Part shown: piece by piece, positions 15,770 through 25,802 of the stretch
Numbering within the stretch: the first letter of the stretch is position 1
Layout of the letters: each line of letters opens with the position of its first letter
DNA from: Anaerohabitans sp964387285
GTDB taxonomy: Bacteria; Zhuqueibacterota; Zhuqueibacteria; Residuimicrobiales; Residuimicrobiaceae
Direction: 5' to 3'
DNA: 64,000 nt
NCBI GenBank assembly: GCA_964387285.1
Contig: CAYLWO010000003.1
Span: 62,001 to 126,000 of the forward strand
The notes under the pieces: model-generated
Database searches by the model: none
Seen by the model: only the letters and a program-made list of their open reading frames with translations
Told to the model about the DNA's origin: nothing
Position numbers and translations under genes: made by a program

Positions 15770-17764
15770 ATGAAAAAGCTTGTTGCAATTTTGGGCGCAG
15801 TTTTGATGGTTTTTGCGTTGAACGCTTTCGCCGGCAATCCTGTGGTTGTCGACAAAACCGGTACCGATTTTCAATCCTTCTGGTACACCGGAACCTTTGG
15901 CAAACAGATCACCATGGATGATTCCGGCAACGTCCATATCGCTTATTGCAAAACCTTTTTTACCACGAGCGATACCGGATATCAGGTGACCTACGCCAAT
16001 GTCACCAAAGGCCTCATCCTGCCCATTCCGTCCCAGCAGCCGACCGTTCCGATCCAACCGGGCGTCGTCATGATCGGCGGCGGTAAAAACGGCACTCCGG
16101 TTTACATGTATTACGGCGTCGGCAGCCGCATGTACGCCTATGGACCGGATATGCATTTACAGGCCATGGCAAAGGTGAGCGCCTCCGGCACAGCCATCGA
16201 AGCGTTAGGCACACAAGGAGACCAGAGCTATTACCACAATCCCTTCTATTCCAATCCCATCGCCATGGAAGTGGATGAAGTCAATGGCGTCTGCCACATC
16301 ATTCAAACCAATCCCGGCGGTTCGGAAGTGGCTTACTGGAACTTTGACGGCACCAACTTTGGCGAGATCTACAACCTGATGCAAACCTATCCGGACAGCG
16401 ACGTGCCCGGTCACACCGTGCCCGGTTATATGCGCAAAAACGCAACCAAGGGCGCTGATCTGGCTGTTTCTCCGGATGGTTCTGAGGTCACCGTTGCTAC
16501 GCTGCATCCCTTCCAGCAAATTTTCCTGCACAAGGGCGGCTTTGGCGGCGAACTCTGGGCTGATGATTTCAAGACCGGTCTGACCGACGGCTCCATCGTC
16601 GGCTTGTTCGACACCGATTCGGTGAAAAATGCACTTTCCAACAACATTCCCAATAACGATCCCAAACCGTACATCTCGGTGCAGGTCAAGTATGATGACG
16701 CTGCTAATCTGCACGTTGTCTACGACGCCACCTATTGCGACGTTTGGGTCGACACCAGCGGCTGGTACGGATACGTTGACAGCTGGATGAACACCTATGG
16801 CCCGGTAGCCGGCGATACCAAAGCGGTCTATTACGACGGCACCGAGCACCCCAAACCGCAACTGCGCTACTGGAACGATGTCACGGGTACACACTCGCTG
16901 TTGGCCGAATGCCAGTACCCGCTCACAGGCGACAAGTTCGAATGGTATGACTTTGGCGTTCCTGACAGCGGCCTCGGCACCTGGGGCAAGTTTTACAGCA
17001 GCGGACCCATTGACAACATGGACCTGGTGGTCAATCACGATCCCAAGACCGGCGAGCCCTTGCTGGTCTGCGTTTGGGAGGAAATGCAGGGTAATGTACA
17101 GAATCTGATTGATGAACAACGTTCTTTCGCACACAACTACTTTGCTTTCCATAAGGATCTCAAGGTGTCGGTCAGCATGAACGGCACTTCCTGGACCAAG
17201 CCGGTGAATATTACCAAAACCGAAAACCTCGATGAAACCGCGGTTTCGGTGTACAAAGACGTTGTGGATAATACCATTCATATGGTATATTATCGTGATC
17301 CGTTCCCCGGCCAGGACCGCGTGTTGGTCTATGTGGACGACTATGCAAGCAAGTATCACCCTTACACCGGTCATCAGGGCAGTTCCGTGCCCATCCGCAA
17401 GGCAGCTGAAGACCAGGTAGAGGTCATTTATCAGAACCTGGATCTGGCCACGGTCATAACCGGCGTGGAACGCCGCAATACGGTTCCCGGTGAGTTTGCA
17501 TTGGCGCAGAATTATCCCAATCCGTTCAACCCGAGCACCGAGATCGGCTATACCGTGCCCAAAGGCCAGGTGACGTTGGATGTATACAACGTGCTGGGTC
17601 AAAAGGTTACGACGCTGGTCAATGATTTCGTGGCTGCCGGCACCTACCACGTAACGTGGAACGGCACCGACGCCTACGGCATGCCGGTTACAAGCGGACT
17701 CTATCTGTACAAACTGACCTCCGATGCAGGCGTGCAAGTTAAAAAGATGATGTTCCAGAAATAA
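15770..17764 (+). CDS. Secreted protein with T9SS-type C-terminal sorting domain
   Basis: 664 aa. A signal peptide MKKLVAILGAVLMVFALNAFA is followed by a beta-rich body with recurring phrases (NVHIAYCKTFF, NLHVVYDATYCDVW, TIHMVYYRDPFPG) spaced like blades of a propeller or sialidase-type fold. No catalytic motif is recognised. Residues about 575-664 are a FlgD-like/T9SS type A sorting domain with NYPNPFNPS (from Asn581), YNVLGQKVTTLV and GLYLYKLTSD, ending VKKMMFQK. This predicts export across the outer membrane and surface anchoring or release. A GGGAGAG site lies 6 bases before the ATG. A hairpin terminator follows at 17782. Location after the ROK regulator suggests a role in glycan sensing or binding, but this is inference. 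Confidence 0.85.
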   Translation: MKKLVAILGAVLMVFALNAFAGNPVVVDKTGTDFQSFWYTGTFGKQITMDDSGNVHIAYCKTFFTTSDTGYQVTYANVTKGLILPIPSQQPTVPIQPGVVMIGGGKNGTPVYMYYGVGSRMYAYGPDMHLQAMAKVSASGTAIEALGTQGDQSYYHNPFYSNPIAMEVDEVNGVCHIIQTNPGGSEVAYWNFDGTNFGEIYNLMQTYPDSDVPGHTVPGYMRKNATKGADLAVSPDGSEVTVATLHPFQQIFLHKGGFGGELWADDFKTGLTDGSIVGLFDTDSVKNALSNNIPNNDPKPYISVQVKYDDAANLHVVYDATYCDVWVDTSGWYGYVDSWMNTYGPVAGDTKAVYYDGTEHPKPQLRYWNDVTGTHSLLAECQYPLTGDKFEWYDFGVPDSGLGTWGKFYSSGPIDNMDLVVNHDPKTGEPLLVCVWEEMQGNVQNLIDEQRSFAHNYFAFHKDLKVSVSMNGTSWTKPVNITKTENLDETAVSVYKDVVDNTIHMVYYRDPFPGQDRVLVYVDDYASKYHPYTGHQGSSVPIRKAAEDQVEVIYQNLDLATVITGVERRNTVPGEFALAQNYPNPFNPSTEIGYTVPKGQVTLDVYNVLGQKVTTLVNDFVAAGTYHVTWNGTDAYGMPVTSGLYLYKLTSDAGVQVKKMMFQK

Positions 17765-17781
17765 GTTAACTGTCGCTTAAT

Positions 17782-17811
17782 CAAGGGAGCGGGTCTGTGC
17801 TCGCTCCCTTG
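17782..17811 (+). terminator. Hairpin terminator after the 15770 gene
   Basis: Perfect 10-bp stem: CAAGGGAGCG at 17782-17791 and CGCTCCCTTG at 17802-17811, with a 10-nt loop, 18 bases after the stop. The T-run is short (TTT), so termination may be partial. Confidence 0.65.
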
Positions 17812-17838
17812 TTTACACCATCAAAGAACAGGACCCAT

Positions 17839-19248
17839 ATGCCGCTTAAAAAAAACACTTTCTGGTTATTAGCCGCTTTTGCCGCTTTTTTTTTCTGTGC
17901 ACGTCCCCAGCCGATGAGCGACGACCTGCTCATGCAGATTAAAAACGTCGGCCTGCGCAAAGACGTATTGATCAGACGTTATCAAATGACCACCGAGTAC
18001 CATCAAAAGACCAATTTTACCGCGGCTGATGTGCAATCCTACATCGAAAAAAACATGGCGCCTGATTATCTTTTAATACAGCACGCTTACGATCTCGGCA
18101 TGCATAAACAACCTGTCATGCAAAACAAAATCCGCGATTATCAAATCGGCTTGTTGGCAGAAGAGCATCCTGTCAAATATAAAGAGCTGAATATCTCAAA
18201 ATCCGATTTGAAGGCTTTTTATGAAAAGAAATCCTTCAAGTATGATGTTGAGCTGATCGTCGCCAATTCCTACGCCATGGCCGACTCTTTGTATCGTTGC
18301 CTGAACCGGGGTGATCGGTTTAAATTCGATGCGCAGGAAACGGAAATGATACACTATCCGCAGATCAAGCTCCTGCGCGAGATTACCTATGGCGAGATGC
18401 TGCATCCGGAACTTGCGCCCTTTATAGCGGAATTGAAAGAGGGCGAGGCCTGCCGGCCTGTGTATACTTCGCCTACTTGGTCCCTGATCCGGGTGAATCG
18501 GAAAAACAACAATACCGCCCTGCGGCCGTTCACTGAGGTAGAACAGGAACTGGTTATGCAGGCTTCGCAAATATACAAATACACGAGTCTGAAAAATTTT
18601 ATTGACGATTTGCAGAAAAAATATCCTGTCGCCATTGCGCAGTCCTTTTTCCCCATGCTGAGATCTGCCAATGTCCGCTTTGAAGGGTCCAGTTATATCG
18701 ATAAAAACAAACTGAGCGGTTCCGTTTTACAGGATGCTATTATTAAAGTCGGTGATGAGGTGATCACGGTCGAGCATTTTATCGCCAATTTAAACAAGGC
18801 CAATCAGTTTTTAAAATTGACCGAACTCACTGATCAGGATATCGACCGCTTTGCCGATGATTTTAAAATTCAGCTTTTGCTTTATTTGGACGCCAAAGAA
18901 CAGGGGGTGGCCAATCAGCCCCTGGTCATGGACCAGCTGGTCAACAAAGAGTACCGGTTGATTTTGCCGGAATATTTGAAACAGGAAATCGTGGAGAAAA
19001 TCAAGATTACGGATAGCGATGCCCTGGCCTATTACCAGAGCCATCGCGAGAAATGGACCGGTGAATTTAAGAACGTCGCTCCCAGAATAAAGAACGACCT
19101 GAGGAATGCACGCATTAAAGAGAGACAAGCGGAACTTGTCAAAGAGTTGCAGAAAAAGTATACCGTCCGATATAATCCGGCTGCGCTGACGCTGGCAGCA
19201 GAACAGCTTGCCAAGAGCAAATCGCAACCTGCGGTTTCGAAAAATTGA
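17839..19248 (+). CDS. Parvulin/SurA-like peptidylprolyl isomerase-related envelope protein
   Basis: 469 aa from the ATG at 17839. An N-terminal hydrophobic leader (KKNTFWLLAAFAAFFFC) may be a signal peptide; the residues before Cys20 are a poor lipobox. The body is charged and helical like SurA/PpiD chaperones: FTAADVQSYIEKNMAPDYLLIQHAYDLGM, then a parvulin-like core from about 140 (YDVELIVANSYAMADSLYRCL to PVYTSPTWSLIRVNRK), and a second chaperone-like helical part with AIIKVGDEVITVEHFIANLN. The catalytic parvulin residues are not clearly conserved, so it may act as a chaperone only. It lies directly before the receptor/giant-protein block, so assisting outer-membrane cargo is a reasonable inference. 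A weaker paralog occurs at 49747. Confidence 0.7.
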   Translation: MPLKKNTFWLLAAFAAFFFCARPQPMSDDLLMQIKNVGLRKDVLIRRYQMTTEYHQKTNFTAADVQSYIEKNMAPDYLLIQHAYDLGMHKQPVMQNKIRDYQIGLLAEEHPVKYKELNISKSDLKAFYEKKSFKYDVELIVANSYAMADSLYRCLNRGDRFKFDAQETEMIHYPQIKLLREITYGEMLHPELAPFIAELKEGEACRPVYTSPTWSLIRVNRKNNNTALRPFTEVEQELVMQASQIYKYTSLKNFIDDLQKKYPVAIAQSFFPMLRSANVRFEGSSYIDKNKLSGSVLQDAIIKVGDEVITVEHFIANLNKANQFLKLTELTDQDIDRFADDFKIQLLLYLDAKEQGVANQPLVMDQLVNKEYRLILPEYLKQEIVEKIKITDSDALAYYQSHREKWTGEFKNVAPRIKNDLRNARIKERQAELVKELQKKYTVRYNPAALTLAAEQLAKSKSQPAVSKN

Positions 19249-19354
19249 TGAGGATGTCGTTACACTTCTGCCCCGTTGCAGCCAATACCCGTCGTCGATC
19301 GGTTTAACGCCTTGCGAGGTGGTCTCATGTTTGCGCAGTGCAAAGGATCTCGAT

Positions 19355-22120
19355 ATGATCAGTCACAACGATTTTGATAGAAAAACCGGACGCCCGGCGC
19401 CTGGCCGGACTCGATCTGTTCTATGGCTGCTTTTCTTGTTCGCCGCCATGACCAGTGGGCAGACCACTGGAAAAATTTCCGGCCATGTCACAGACAGTCA
19501 GAAAGGCTTTCCTCTAATCGGCGTTAATGTCGCCATTCCCGAACTGCAAATGGGCGCCGTCACCGACACGGACGGTCGTTTCTTTATTATCAATATCCCT
19601 CCCGGCGCCTATACGGTCAGGATGTCCATGATCGGCTATCAGGCACAGGTTTTTCAAGATGTTCGGGTTTTTGTCAATCGCACGGTTACGCTGGATACCA
19701 AACTGGAGCAGACCGTACTTAGCGGCGGCGAGGTTGTTGTCACCGCAACCGCTGTTCAAGTGAAAAAGGATCAGACCAGTTCCATCCGCAATGTGTCTTC
19801 AGAGCAGATCAAAAGCCTGCCGGTGGAAAATATTTCCGAGGTGATCGATACCCAGGCCGGCGTCGTGCGCGGTCATTTCCGCGGCGGCCGCAGCACCGAA
19901 GTCACCTATCTGGTGGACGGTATTCAGGTGGATGAAAGCTTTAGCGGCGAGAGCCGTTCTGTTCAGGTCGAGGCGGACGTGGTGGAAGACCTGGAGGTCA
20001 TCACCGGCACGTTCAATGCGGAATACGGTCGCGCCATGAGCGGGGTGGTCAACACAGTTACCAAAGAGGGCGGATCCGAATGGCATGGTTCCGCCTCTGC
20101 CCAATATGCAAATTTTCTTACCACCCATGATGATATCTTTTTGGGCCTGAACAGTGGGGACCTGACCCTGAACATGAGTCAGGATTACCGCCTGCAACTG
20201 CAGGGCCCCATTTTTAAGAATAAACTTACCTTTTTCACCAATCTGCGCATACAAAATATCGTCGGCCATCTCAACGGCGTCCGTCGGTATAATGCTTCGG
20301 ATTATAACGATTACAGCAGCGAGGATGCCAAATTTTGGCATATCGAGCAGACCGGCGACAGCAGTTATGCAGCCATGCAGCAGTCAAACGATCTTACCTT
20401 CCTGGGCAAGCTGACCTATAAACCGACCGGAAAAATGAAAATCGCCTTGATGCATACTTTCAACGATCAGGCGGCACAAGGCTATTCGCACTATTTGAAA
20501 TACAATCCCGACGCACGCGGCAAGGATTATCATCAGTCCAATTTTACGGTATTATCCGTGAACCATATGATCAGCAATGCCTTTTTTTATGAAGTCAAGG
20601 GCTCGTATCTGAACAATGTTCTGCAAAATTATGCTTATCAAGATCCCCTGGACCCGCGATATTTGCATCCGCGCTACCATGGCCTGGGCTATCCCGGTTT
20701 TTCCACCGGAGGTTCGCCTTCCCCGGGTAAAAGCCGCGATGCGTTTTTGGAAAAAAATTTCAAATTCGACATGACCTGGCAGGCTGATCACCATCACAGC
20801 CTAAAGACCGGCCTGCAGTATATCGATCACACGGTCGACCGACAACGGGTGGATGTGCGCAATGTCTATTTCCGTACTCCGGTAGAAAATATATCGGTTC
20901 AAGATCCGCTGACGGGCAAGATCGACTGGCCTTTTTACCAGTTGGAAGTACTGCCGGTAACGCCAAAGACGATGGACGTATACAAGGTCCATCCGTACGA
21001 ATTCGCTTTTTATGTTCAGGACAAGATGGAATTTGACCAGATGGTGGTCAATCTGGGGCTGCGTTATGATTATTTCAATCCGGATCAGGTGTATCCCTCG
21101 GATCGTCGCAATCCGGACAATGAGCTCATCCTGCCGGAAAGCATGCAGTCCCAATATCCCCAGGCGGCGGCGCAAACGCAGTGGAGTCCGAGGTTCGGAC
21201 TGGCTTATCAATTGAGCAATCAGGCGATTTTGCATTTCAGCTATGGTCATTTTTTTCAAATGCCGCCCATGTATGCGTTATATGCCAACAATATTTTCCG
21301 CGTGCCGCTCAGCGATTACGGCACTACCATGGGCAATGCACAGCTGCACGCACAAAAGACCATTACCTACGAGATCGGCTTGTGGCAGGAAGTAATGACC
21401 GGCATGGGATTAGAGTTGGCGCTTTATTACCGCGACATTTATGATTTGTTGAGCACCAAGATTATCAGCACTTATAACCAGATCGAATATGGCCTGTACA
21501 CCAACAAGGATTACGGCAATGCCCGCGGCCTGGAAGTCAAATGGAATTTGAACCATAAAAAATTATACGCCGAGGTGAATTACACGTTGGCGTACACCAA
21601 GGGCAACGCGGACAATCCGCTGCAGACCTTTACGCGCGCCGGCAACAGCATGGATCCCATTAAAAGGCTCATTCCCATGTCGTGGGATCAACGTCATACC
21701 ATCAACTTCATAGCCGGTTATACCATGCATAATCTGGGCGCGACCGTGACCGCCAAATACAATTCCGGCGTCCCGTATACGTTTACGCCGCTGCGGGAAA
21801 GCAGCCTGTACAACGTCAATCTTTATCAGAACAACGATTATCAGCCGGGCGGCTATACCGTGGATTTGACCGGTTATTACCAATTCCCGCTCATGGGCAA
21901 ATATAAAGCCCGCCTCATTCTGACCGTTTATAATTTGTTGGATCGTTTGAACGCTCAGTGGGTGTACAGCGACACCGGTCAGCCTTATGTGACCGTGGTG
22001 CGGGAAGGAGATCTGGCTTCGCATCACAGCGATTTCAACGATTATTATGATCGTATTAAAAATCCATCGGCCTATTCGGCGCCGCGACAGATCAAAATCG
22101 GTTTTGGCGTTGATTTCTGA
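19355..22120 (+). CDS. TonB-dependent receptor 1, carboxypeptidase-regulatory N-domain
   Basis: 921-aa outer-membrane active transporter. The leader ends near TSGQ (36). A carboxypeptidase-regulatory-like beta-sandwich at about 39-120 (GKISGHVTDSQKGFPLIGVNV to YTVRMSMIGYQ) is followed by the plug (about 140-250: IRNVSSEQIKSLPVENISEVID, YLVDGIQVDE, FNAEYGRAMSGVVN) and a 22-strand-type barrel with YGHFFQMPPMYALY and SWDQRHTINF. It ends QIKIGFGVDF, a terminal-Phe beta-signal. The ATG at 19355 is chosen for AAGGA about 8 bases upstream; the open frame extends further back without support. It resembles SusC in domain order, but no SusD gene is adjacent; the 1,196-aa giant takes that place. Closely similar to receptor 2 at 26928. 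Confidence 0.93.
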   Translation: MISHNDFDRKTGRPAPGRTRSVLWLLFLFAAMTSGQTTGKISGHVTDSQKGFPLIGVNVAIPELQMGAVTDTDGRFFIINIPPGAYTVRMSMIGYQAQVFQDVRVFVNRTVTLDTKLEQTVLSGGEVVVTATAVQVKKDQTSSIRNVSSEQIKSLPVENISEVIDTQAGVVRGHFRGGRSTEVTYLVDGIQVDESFSGESRSVQVEADVVEDLEVITGTFNAEYGRAMSGVVNTVTKEGGSEWHGSASAQYANFLTTHDDIFLGLNSGDLTLNMSQDYRLQLQGPIFKNKLTFFTNLRIQNIVGHLNGVRRYNASDYNDYSSEDAKFWHIEQTGDSSYAAMQQSNDLTFLGKLTYKPTGKMKIALMHTFNDQAAQGYSHYLKYNPDARGKDYHQSNFTVLSVNHMISNAFFYEVKGSYLNNVLQNYAYQDPLDPRYLHPRYHGLGYPGFSTGGSPSPGKSRDAFLEKNFKFDMTWQADHHHSLKTGLQYIDHTVDRQRVDVRNVYFRTPVENISVQDPLTGKIDWPFYQLEVLPVTPKTMDVYKVHPYEFAFYVQDKMEFDQMVVNLGLRYDYFNPDQVYPSDRRNPDNELILPESMQSQYPQAAAQTQWSPRFGLAYQLSNQAILHFSYGHFFQMPPMYALYANNIFRVPLSDYGTTMGNAQLHAQKTITYEIGLWQEVMTGMGLELALYYRDIYDLLSTKIISTYNQIEYGLYTNKDYGNARGLEVKWNLNHKKLYAEVNYTLAYTKGNADNPLQTFTRAGNSMDPIKRLIPMSWDQRHTINFIAGYTMHNLGATVTAKYNSGVPYTFTPLRESSLYNVNLYQNNDYQPGGYTVDLTGYYQFPLMGKYKARLILTVYNLLDRLNAQWVYSDTGQPYVTVVREGDLASHHSDFNDYYDRIKNPSAYSAPRQIKIGFGVDF

Positions 22121-22158
22121 TCTGATGAGATCAACCAGTGTATGAAGGAATGCATTGT

Positions 22159-25100
22159 ATGATAAAACGGATGAACAGGATTTTTTATTTCAGCCGAATT
22201 CTGCTGTTGATCAGTGCGGCCGTATTGGCGCAGGGCAAACTGTACGATGGCCCGGAGGATCCGGCCGGCGACAAGACCGCCATACGCGAAGGATGGATGA
22301 ACGGCAACCGTGTTCTGCTCTATATCGACAACAACGGGACCATATCGGACATGAGCAAACCGCTGAGCTCCAAATGGCCCAACGCCTATGACGGCCTGCG
22401 CATGATCGATCAGGTCAATTTGATGATCGGCGGCGAGGTGTATGTGCGCCATGATTCGGTGGTCATCCAGAATCTGCTAGAACTGAACCAGGCGCCGGAG
22501 CAAATCGATACCCTTTATTTTATAGAGTCCAACGGTTCCATGTTGCATAAGGATCAAAACTATTACAATACCGTCGATTGGTCTTTTTATCCGGTGCCGG
22601 GCTATGCCAACGAAACACAGGACTATCTGGCCATGAGCAACCGGCCGGATTCATGGCCTCCTGCAGGATGGCCGTCCACAGGGTATGAAAAAAAATGGCC
22701 GGGTGAATGGAACGGCCGATTCGGACGCGGGATTAAATACGCTGATCTGGAAACCTTTTTTGTTTATAACGACGCCCAGGATTTGGAATACATTATTAAT
22801 CAGAACGCCAATGAAACGTTGATCACCAATCGGCCGCATTATCTTCCCCGGCGAGGCGTCGCCATCGGCAAGTATCCCAACGGCATGACCTATCCTGTGA
22901 CGACGCAGGCCGGCTTGCCCTGGGGCGGCATGGGCATTCGCGTGGCGCAACGCGGTTTTCAGTGGAACAATCCCGAAGCCAGGGATATGATTTTTTTTGA
23001 ATATGACATCTCGAACCTGTCCGATTATGATTTAATGGTTTGCGGTTTCGGTTATCGCCAGGACCTGGCTGTGGGCGATGAGCACGGCCCGGATGACGAC
23101 CTCGGCTATTTCGATAAACAATTGGATATGGCCTACGCCTGGGATTTCGACGGTGTTGGCGTGGGCGGCTATAAACCCGGCACCATCGGCATGGCCTATC
23201 TGGAAAGCCCGGGACGCGGCTGGGACAACATTGACAACGACGAGGACGGCCTGATTGATGAAAAACGGGATAACGAGGCCGGTGCGCTTGTCGGTCCTAC
23301 GGACGGTATCAGCAATGTCGATAAGTTTTTGGCATTTTATAGTCTGACCAGAGACGACCTGCGTGAACACTATGCCGGCGATGAGGACCAGGATTGGCGT
23401 GACGGCGTGGATCTTAACGGCGACGGCGATTACAGCTATTACGACAGCGAAAAAAGACTGTGGTTTCTGGATCCGGGCGAGTTTGCCGGCGACGACGTGG
23501 GACTGGATGGCGTGGGTCCTCTGGATTTGAACTATGCCGGTCCGGATCAGGGCGAAGGCAATCACAAACCCGACTACCAGGAGGGCGTCGGCTGTGAGCC
23601 CAATTTTGCCGCCACGGATATCACCGAATCGGATATGATCGGCCTGACCACATTTCGCATGCACGATCTGGGTCTGCAGGATGCCGAATTGCATGCGTAT
23701 AATGACAAATCCGTCTGGCGCAGAATGACGTCCCATGTTTTCGATACCTACACCTATACGGAACCTGTTACCTTGTTCTTCATTTTTGCCTCCAGCGAAT
23801 TTCCCGTTTACAAGGGCAGAACCGAGCGCATTTCCATGGGCATGCTGCATGCGTATGAGAGTCTGCAGGATCTGAGTTCCGCCAATCACGTGGCGCCCAT
23901 ACTTTACAGTCTTAAAAAGACCGCGCAATTGATCTATGAACGGGATTATCGGTTTGCGCAACCGCCGATCATGCCTACGCTCTCTGCGCGCGCCGGCGAC
24001 GGCGCGGTGTATCTGTCCTGGAACAGCACATCCGATCAAAATACGCGTGAGCCGTTTTTAAACAACATCAACGATTTCGAAGGTTATAAACTCTATCGCG
24101 CGTCGGATAAACTGATGACCGATGCGGAAGTGATCACCGATGGCATGGGCAATCCGTTCGCCAAAAAACCGATATTCCGATGTGATAAAATCGATTCGAT
24201 ACAGGGTTATGCCAAATATGGCGCCGTAAACGGCACGCTCTATTACCTGGGCGATGAGACCGGTTTACAGCATTATTACATCGACCGTACGGTGCAGAAC
24301 GGCCGCACCTATTATTACGCTCTGGTGGCCTACGATTATGGGCATCCGACGATTGTCGACGGCGGCCTGTCGCCCACCGAGAACAACGTCGTAATAGAGC
24401 TGGACGAGGCCGAAGAAATCCGCCGCCTGGGCATCAACGTTCAGGTGGCAACGCCAAGAGCCAATGCTGCCGGTTATGAAGTGCAAGCGGTGGAATTTTC
24501 ACATACGAGGGAACTGATCGGCACCGAATGGCCCAGCTTTGAGGTGTTCTCCGCGCAGGAACTGAAAACCAACCATCAATATTACATGACGTTTGATGTT
24601 GATACGCTGGATCATTACGAAAGGAACAAGCGTTATCGACATCCCAAAGATATCCATTATCAAAATTTTGGATTTCGCATTTACGACAAGACGGCTAATA
24701 ATCGTTTAGCTTATGAAGAGGGACCTCATTACTATTCCGGCGACAACGTGCGCACCGATACCATCAGCTTTAATCTTGGCGCTTTGGCCAGATCTTACCG
24801 ATTTGTCACTTTGAATGAGAAAAGCGTTGTCTCTGATGTTTTTGACGGTTTGCAGATGTTGCTGTCAGGCTTGCCAAACCGGCCTGTGGTTAATTTCGGT
24901 CGCACCGGTTGGGTAGAAGGCAAGGCGCCCATGCAGGTCCGTTTCAACAGCAACGGTTATATATACTATCCCTGGTGCTATGAAATTGTGTTCACCTCCA
25001 ATGAGACGGCGCACACCACTCTGAGCAATGTTCAGGAGAGCCAGGTGGACGGCGCCGGAGCGGATGTTGCCAAAAATCAAATACTGTGGAAATCAAATTT

Positions 25101-25749
25101 TAACTTTTATGTGGTCGACAAGACTTTTCCGGATTCACTCGGGCAATATGAACGACTGGATCTGTTGCGCACCGATTATGACCGCAACGGTCAATTCGAT
25201 CCGCAGATGGACGAGGTCCTGGTGGGCTATACGGTAGCCACCGGCAACTATAAACGTTTTAAAGGAACCATCTTTAGTTTGAACTTTAACGAATGCGAAG
25301 CCGGCGGCGCCTACCCCCGACCGGGCGACGTTTATCGCATCGATTTCAAACGGCCCTATTTTTCCACCGACAGTTTGTGGTTCACCGTAAAAGAGTTGCC
25401 GCCGGTGCAGGTGCAAAAACTGAACGATGATATGGACAAGATCCAGGTGGTTCCCAATCCTTACATTGCCACCAACGCCATGGAACCCGCGGTCGCCAAT
25501 CGGTTTTTGAACCAGAGACGCCGTCTCATGTTCACCCATATTCCGGCTGACTGCGAGATTCACATTTTTACCGCCAGCGGCATCCTGGTGGACAAAATAG
25601 TGGTCGATAACGAACCTGCCAACGGCGCCGTGCATTGGGATTTGCTGTCCAAGGAGGATTTGGAAATTGCCGCCGGTATGTATTTTTACCATGTCAAATC
25701 GAACGCAACCGGCAAGGAAAAGCTGGGAAAATTTGCGGTAATTAAATGA
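22159..25749 (+). CDS. Giant secreted protein 1 (four-member paralog family), T9SS-like tail
   Basis: 1196 aa; no named family recognised. The signal peptide runs to about 24 (ISAAVLAQG). The family N-signature YDGPEDPAGD...GWMNGNRVLLY follows. Shared blocks are PGEWNGRFGRG, GLPWGGMGIR...RGFQWNNPEA, IDNDEDGLIDEKRDN, and DEDQDWRDGVDLNGDGDYS, an EF-hand-like loop starting at Asp418. A beta-sandwich region (about 600-770) has GYKLYRASD and VQNGRTYYYALVAYDYG, like fibronectin type III. A second loop DYDRNGQFDPQMDE starts at Asp1006. The C-terminal domain (1097-1196) has VVPNPYIATN and GKFAVIK. The start follows AAGGAA by 8 bases. It is the most divergent member and sits between receptor 1 and PorV-like 1. 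A surface glycan-binding or SusD-like lid role is inferred. Confidence 0.8.
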   Translation: MIKRMNRIFYFSRILLLISAAVLAQGKLYDGPEDPAGDKTAIREGWMNGNRVLLYIDNNGTISDMSKPLSSKWPNAYDGLRMIDQVNLMIGGEVYVRHDSVVIQNLLELNQAPEQIDTLYFIESNGSMLHKDQNYYNTVDWSFYPVPGYANETQDYLAMSNRPDSWPPAGWPSTGYEKKWPGEWNGRFGRGIKYADLETFFVYNDAQDLEYIINQNANETLITNRPHYLPRRGVAIGKYPNGMTYPVTTQAGLPWGGMGIRVAQRGFQWNNPEARDMIFFEYDISNLSDYDLMVCGFGYRQDLAVGDEHGPDDDLGYFDKQLDMAYAWDFDGVGVGGYKPGTIGMAYLESPGRGWDNIDNDEDGLIDEKRDNEAGALVGPTDGISNVDKFLAFYSLTRDDLREHYAGDEDQDWRDGVDLNGDGDYSYYDSEKRLWFLDPGEFAGDDVGLDGVGPLDLNYAGPDQGEGNHKPDYQEGVGCEPNFAATDITESDMIGLTTFRMHDLGLQDAELHAYNDKSVWRRMTSHVFDTYTYTEPVTLFFIFASSEFPVYKGRTERISMGMLHAYESLQDLSSANHVAPILYSLKKTAQLIYERDYRFAQPPIMPTLSARAGDGAVYLSWNSTSDQNTREPFLNNINDFEGYKLYRASDKLMTDAEVITDGMGNPFAKKPIFRCDKIDSIQGYAKYGAVNGTLYYLGDETGLQHYYIDRTVQNGRTYYYALVAYDYGHPTIVDGGLSPTENNVVIELDEAEEIRRLGINVQVATPRANAAGYEVQAVEFSHTRELIGTEWPSFEVFSAQELKTNHQYYMTFDVDTLDHYERNKRYRHPKDIHYQNFGFRIYDKTANNRLAYEEGPHYYSGDNVRTDTISFNLGALARSYRFVTLNEKSVVSDVFDGLQMLLSGLPNRPVVNFGRTGWVEGKAPMQVRFNSNGYIYYPWCYEIVFTSNETAHTTLSNVQESQVDGAGADVAKNQILWKSNFNFYVVDKTFPDSLGQYERLDLLRTDYDRNGQFDPQMDEVLVGYTVATGNYKRFKGTIFSLNFNECEAGGAYPRPGDVYRIDFKRPYFSTDSLWFTVKELPPVQVQKLNDDMDKIQVVPNPYIATNAMEPAVANRFLNQRRRLMFTHIPADCEIHIFTASGILVDKIVVDNEPANGAVHWDLLSKEDLEIAAGMYFYHVKSNATGKEKLGKFAVIK

Positions 25750-25802
25750 CCCGCCGGCAACACCGGGTCTAAAAGTGAACTGGACATTATGCCTGGGGCA
25801 AT

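Noticed and set aside
25748..25769. GACCCG/CGGGTC hairpin as terminator after giant 1
   Set aside because: Stem is only 6 bp with no T-run, and the next gene of the same block starts 34 bases later.
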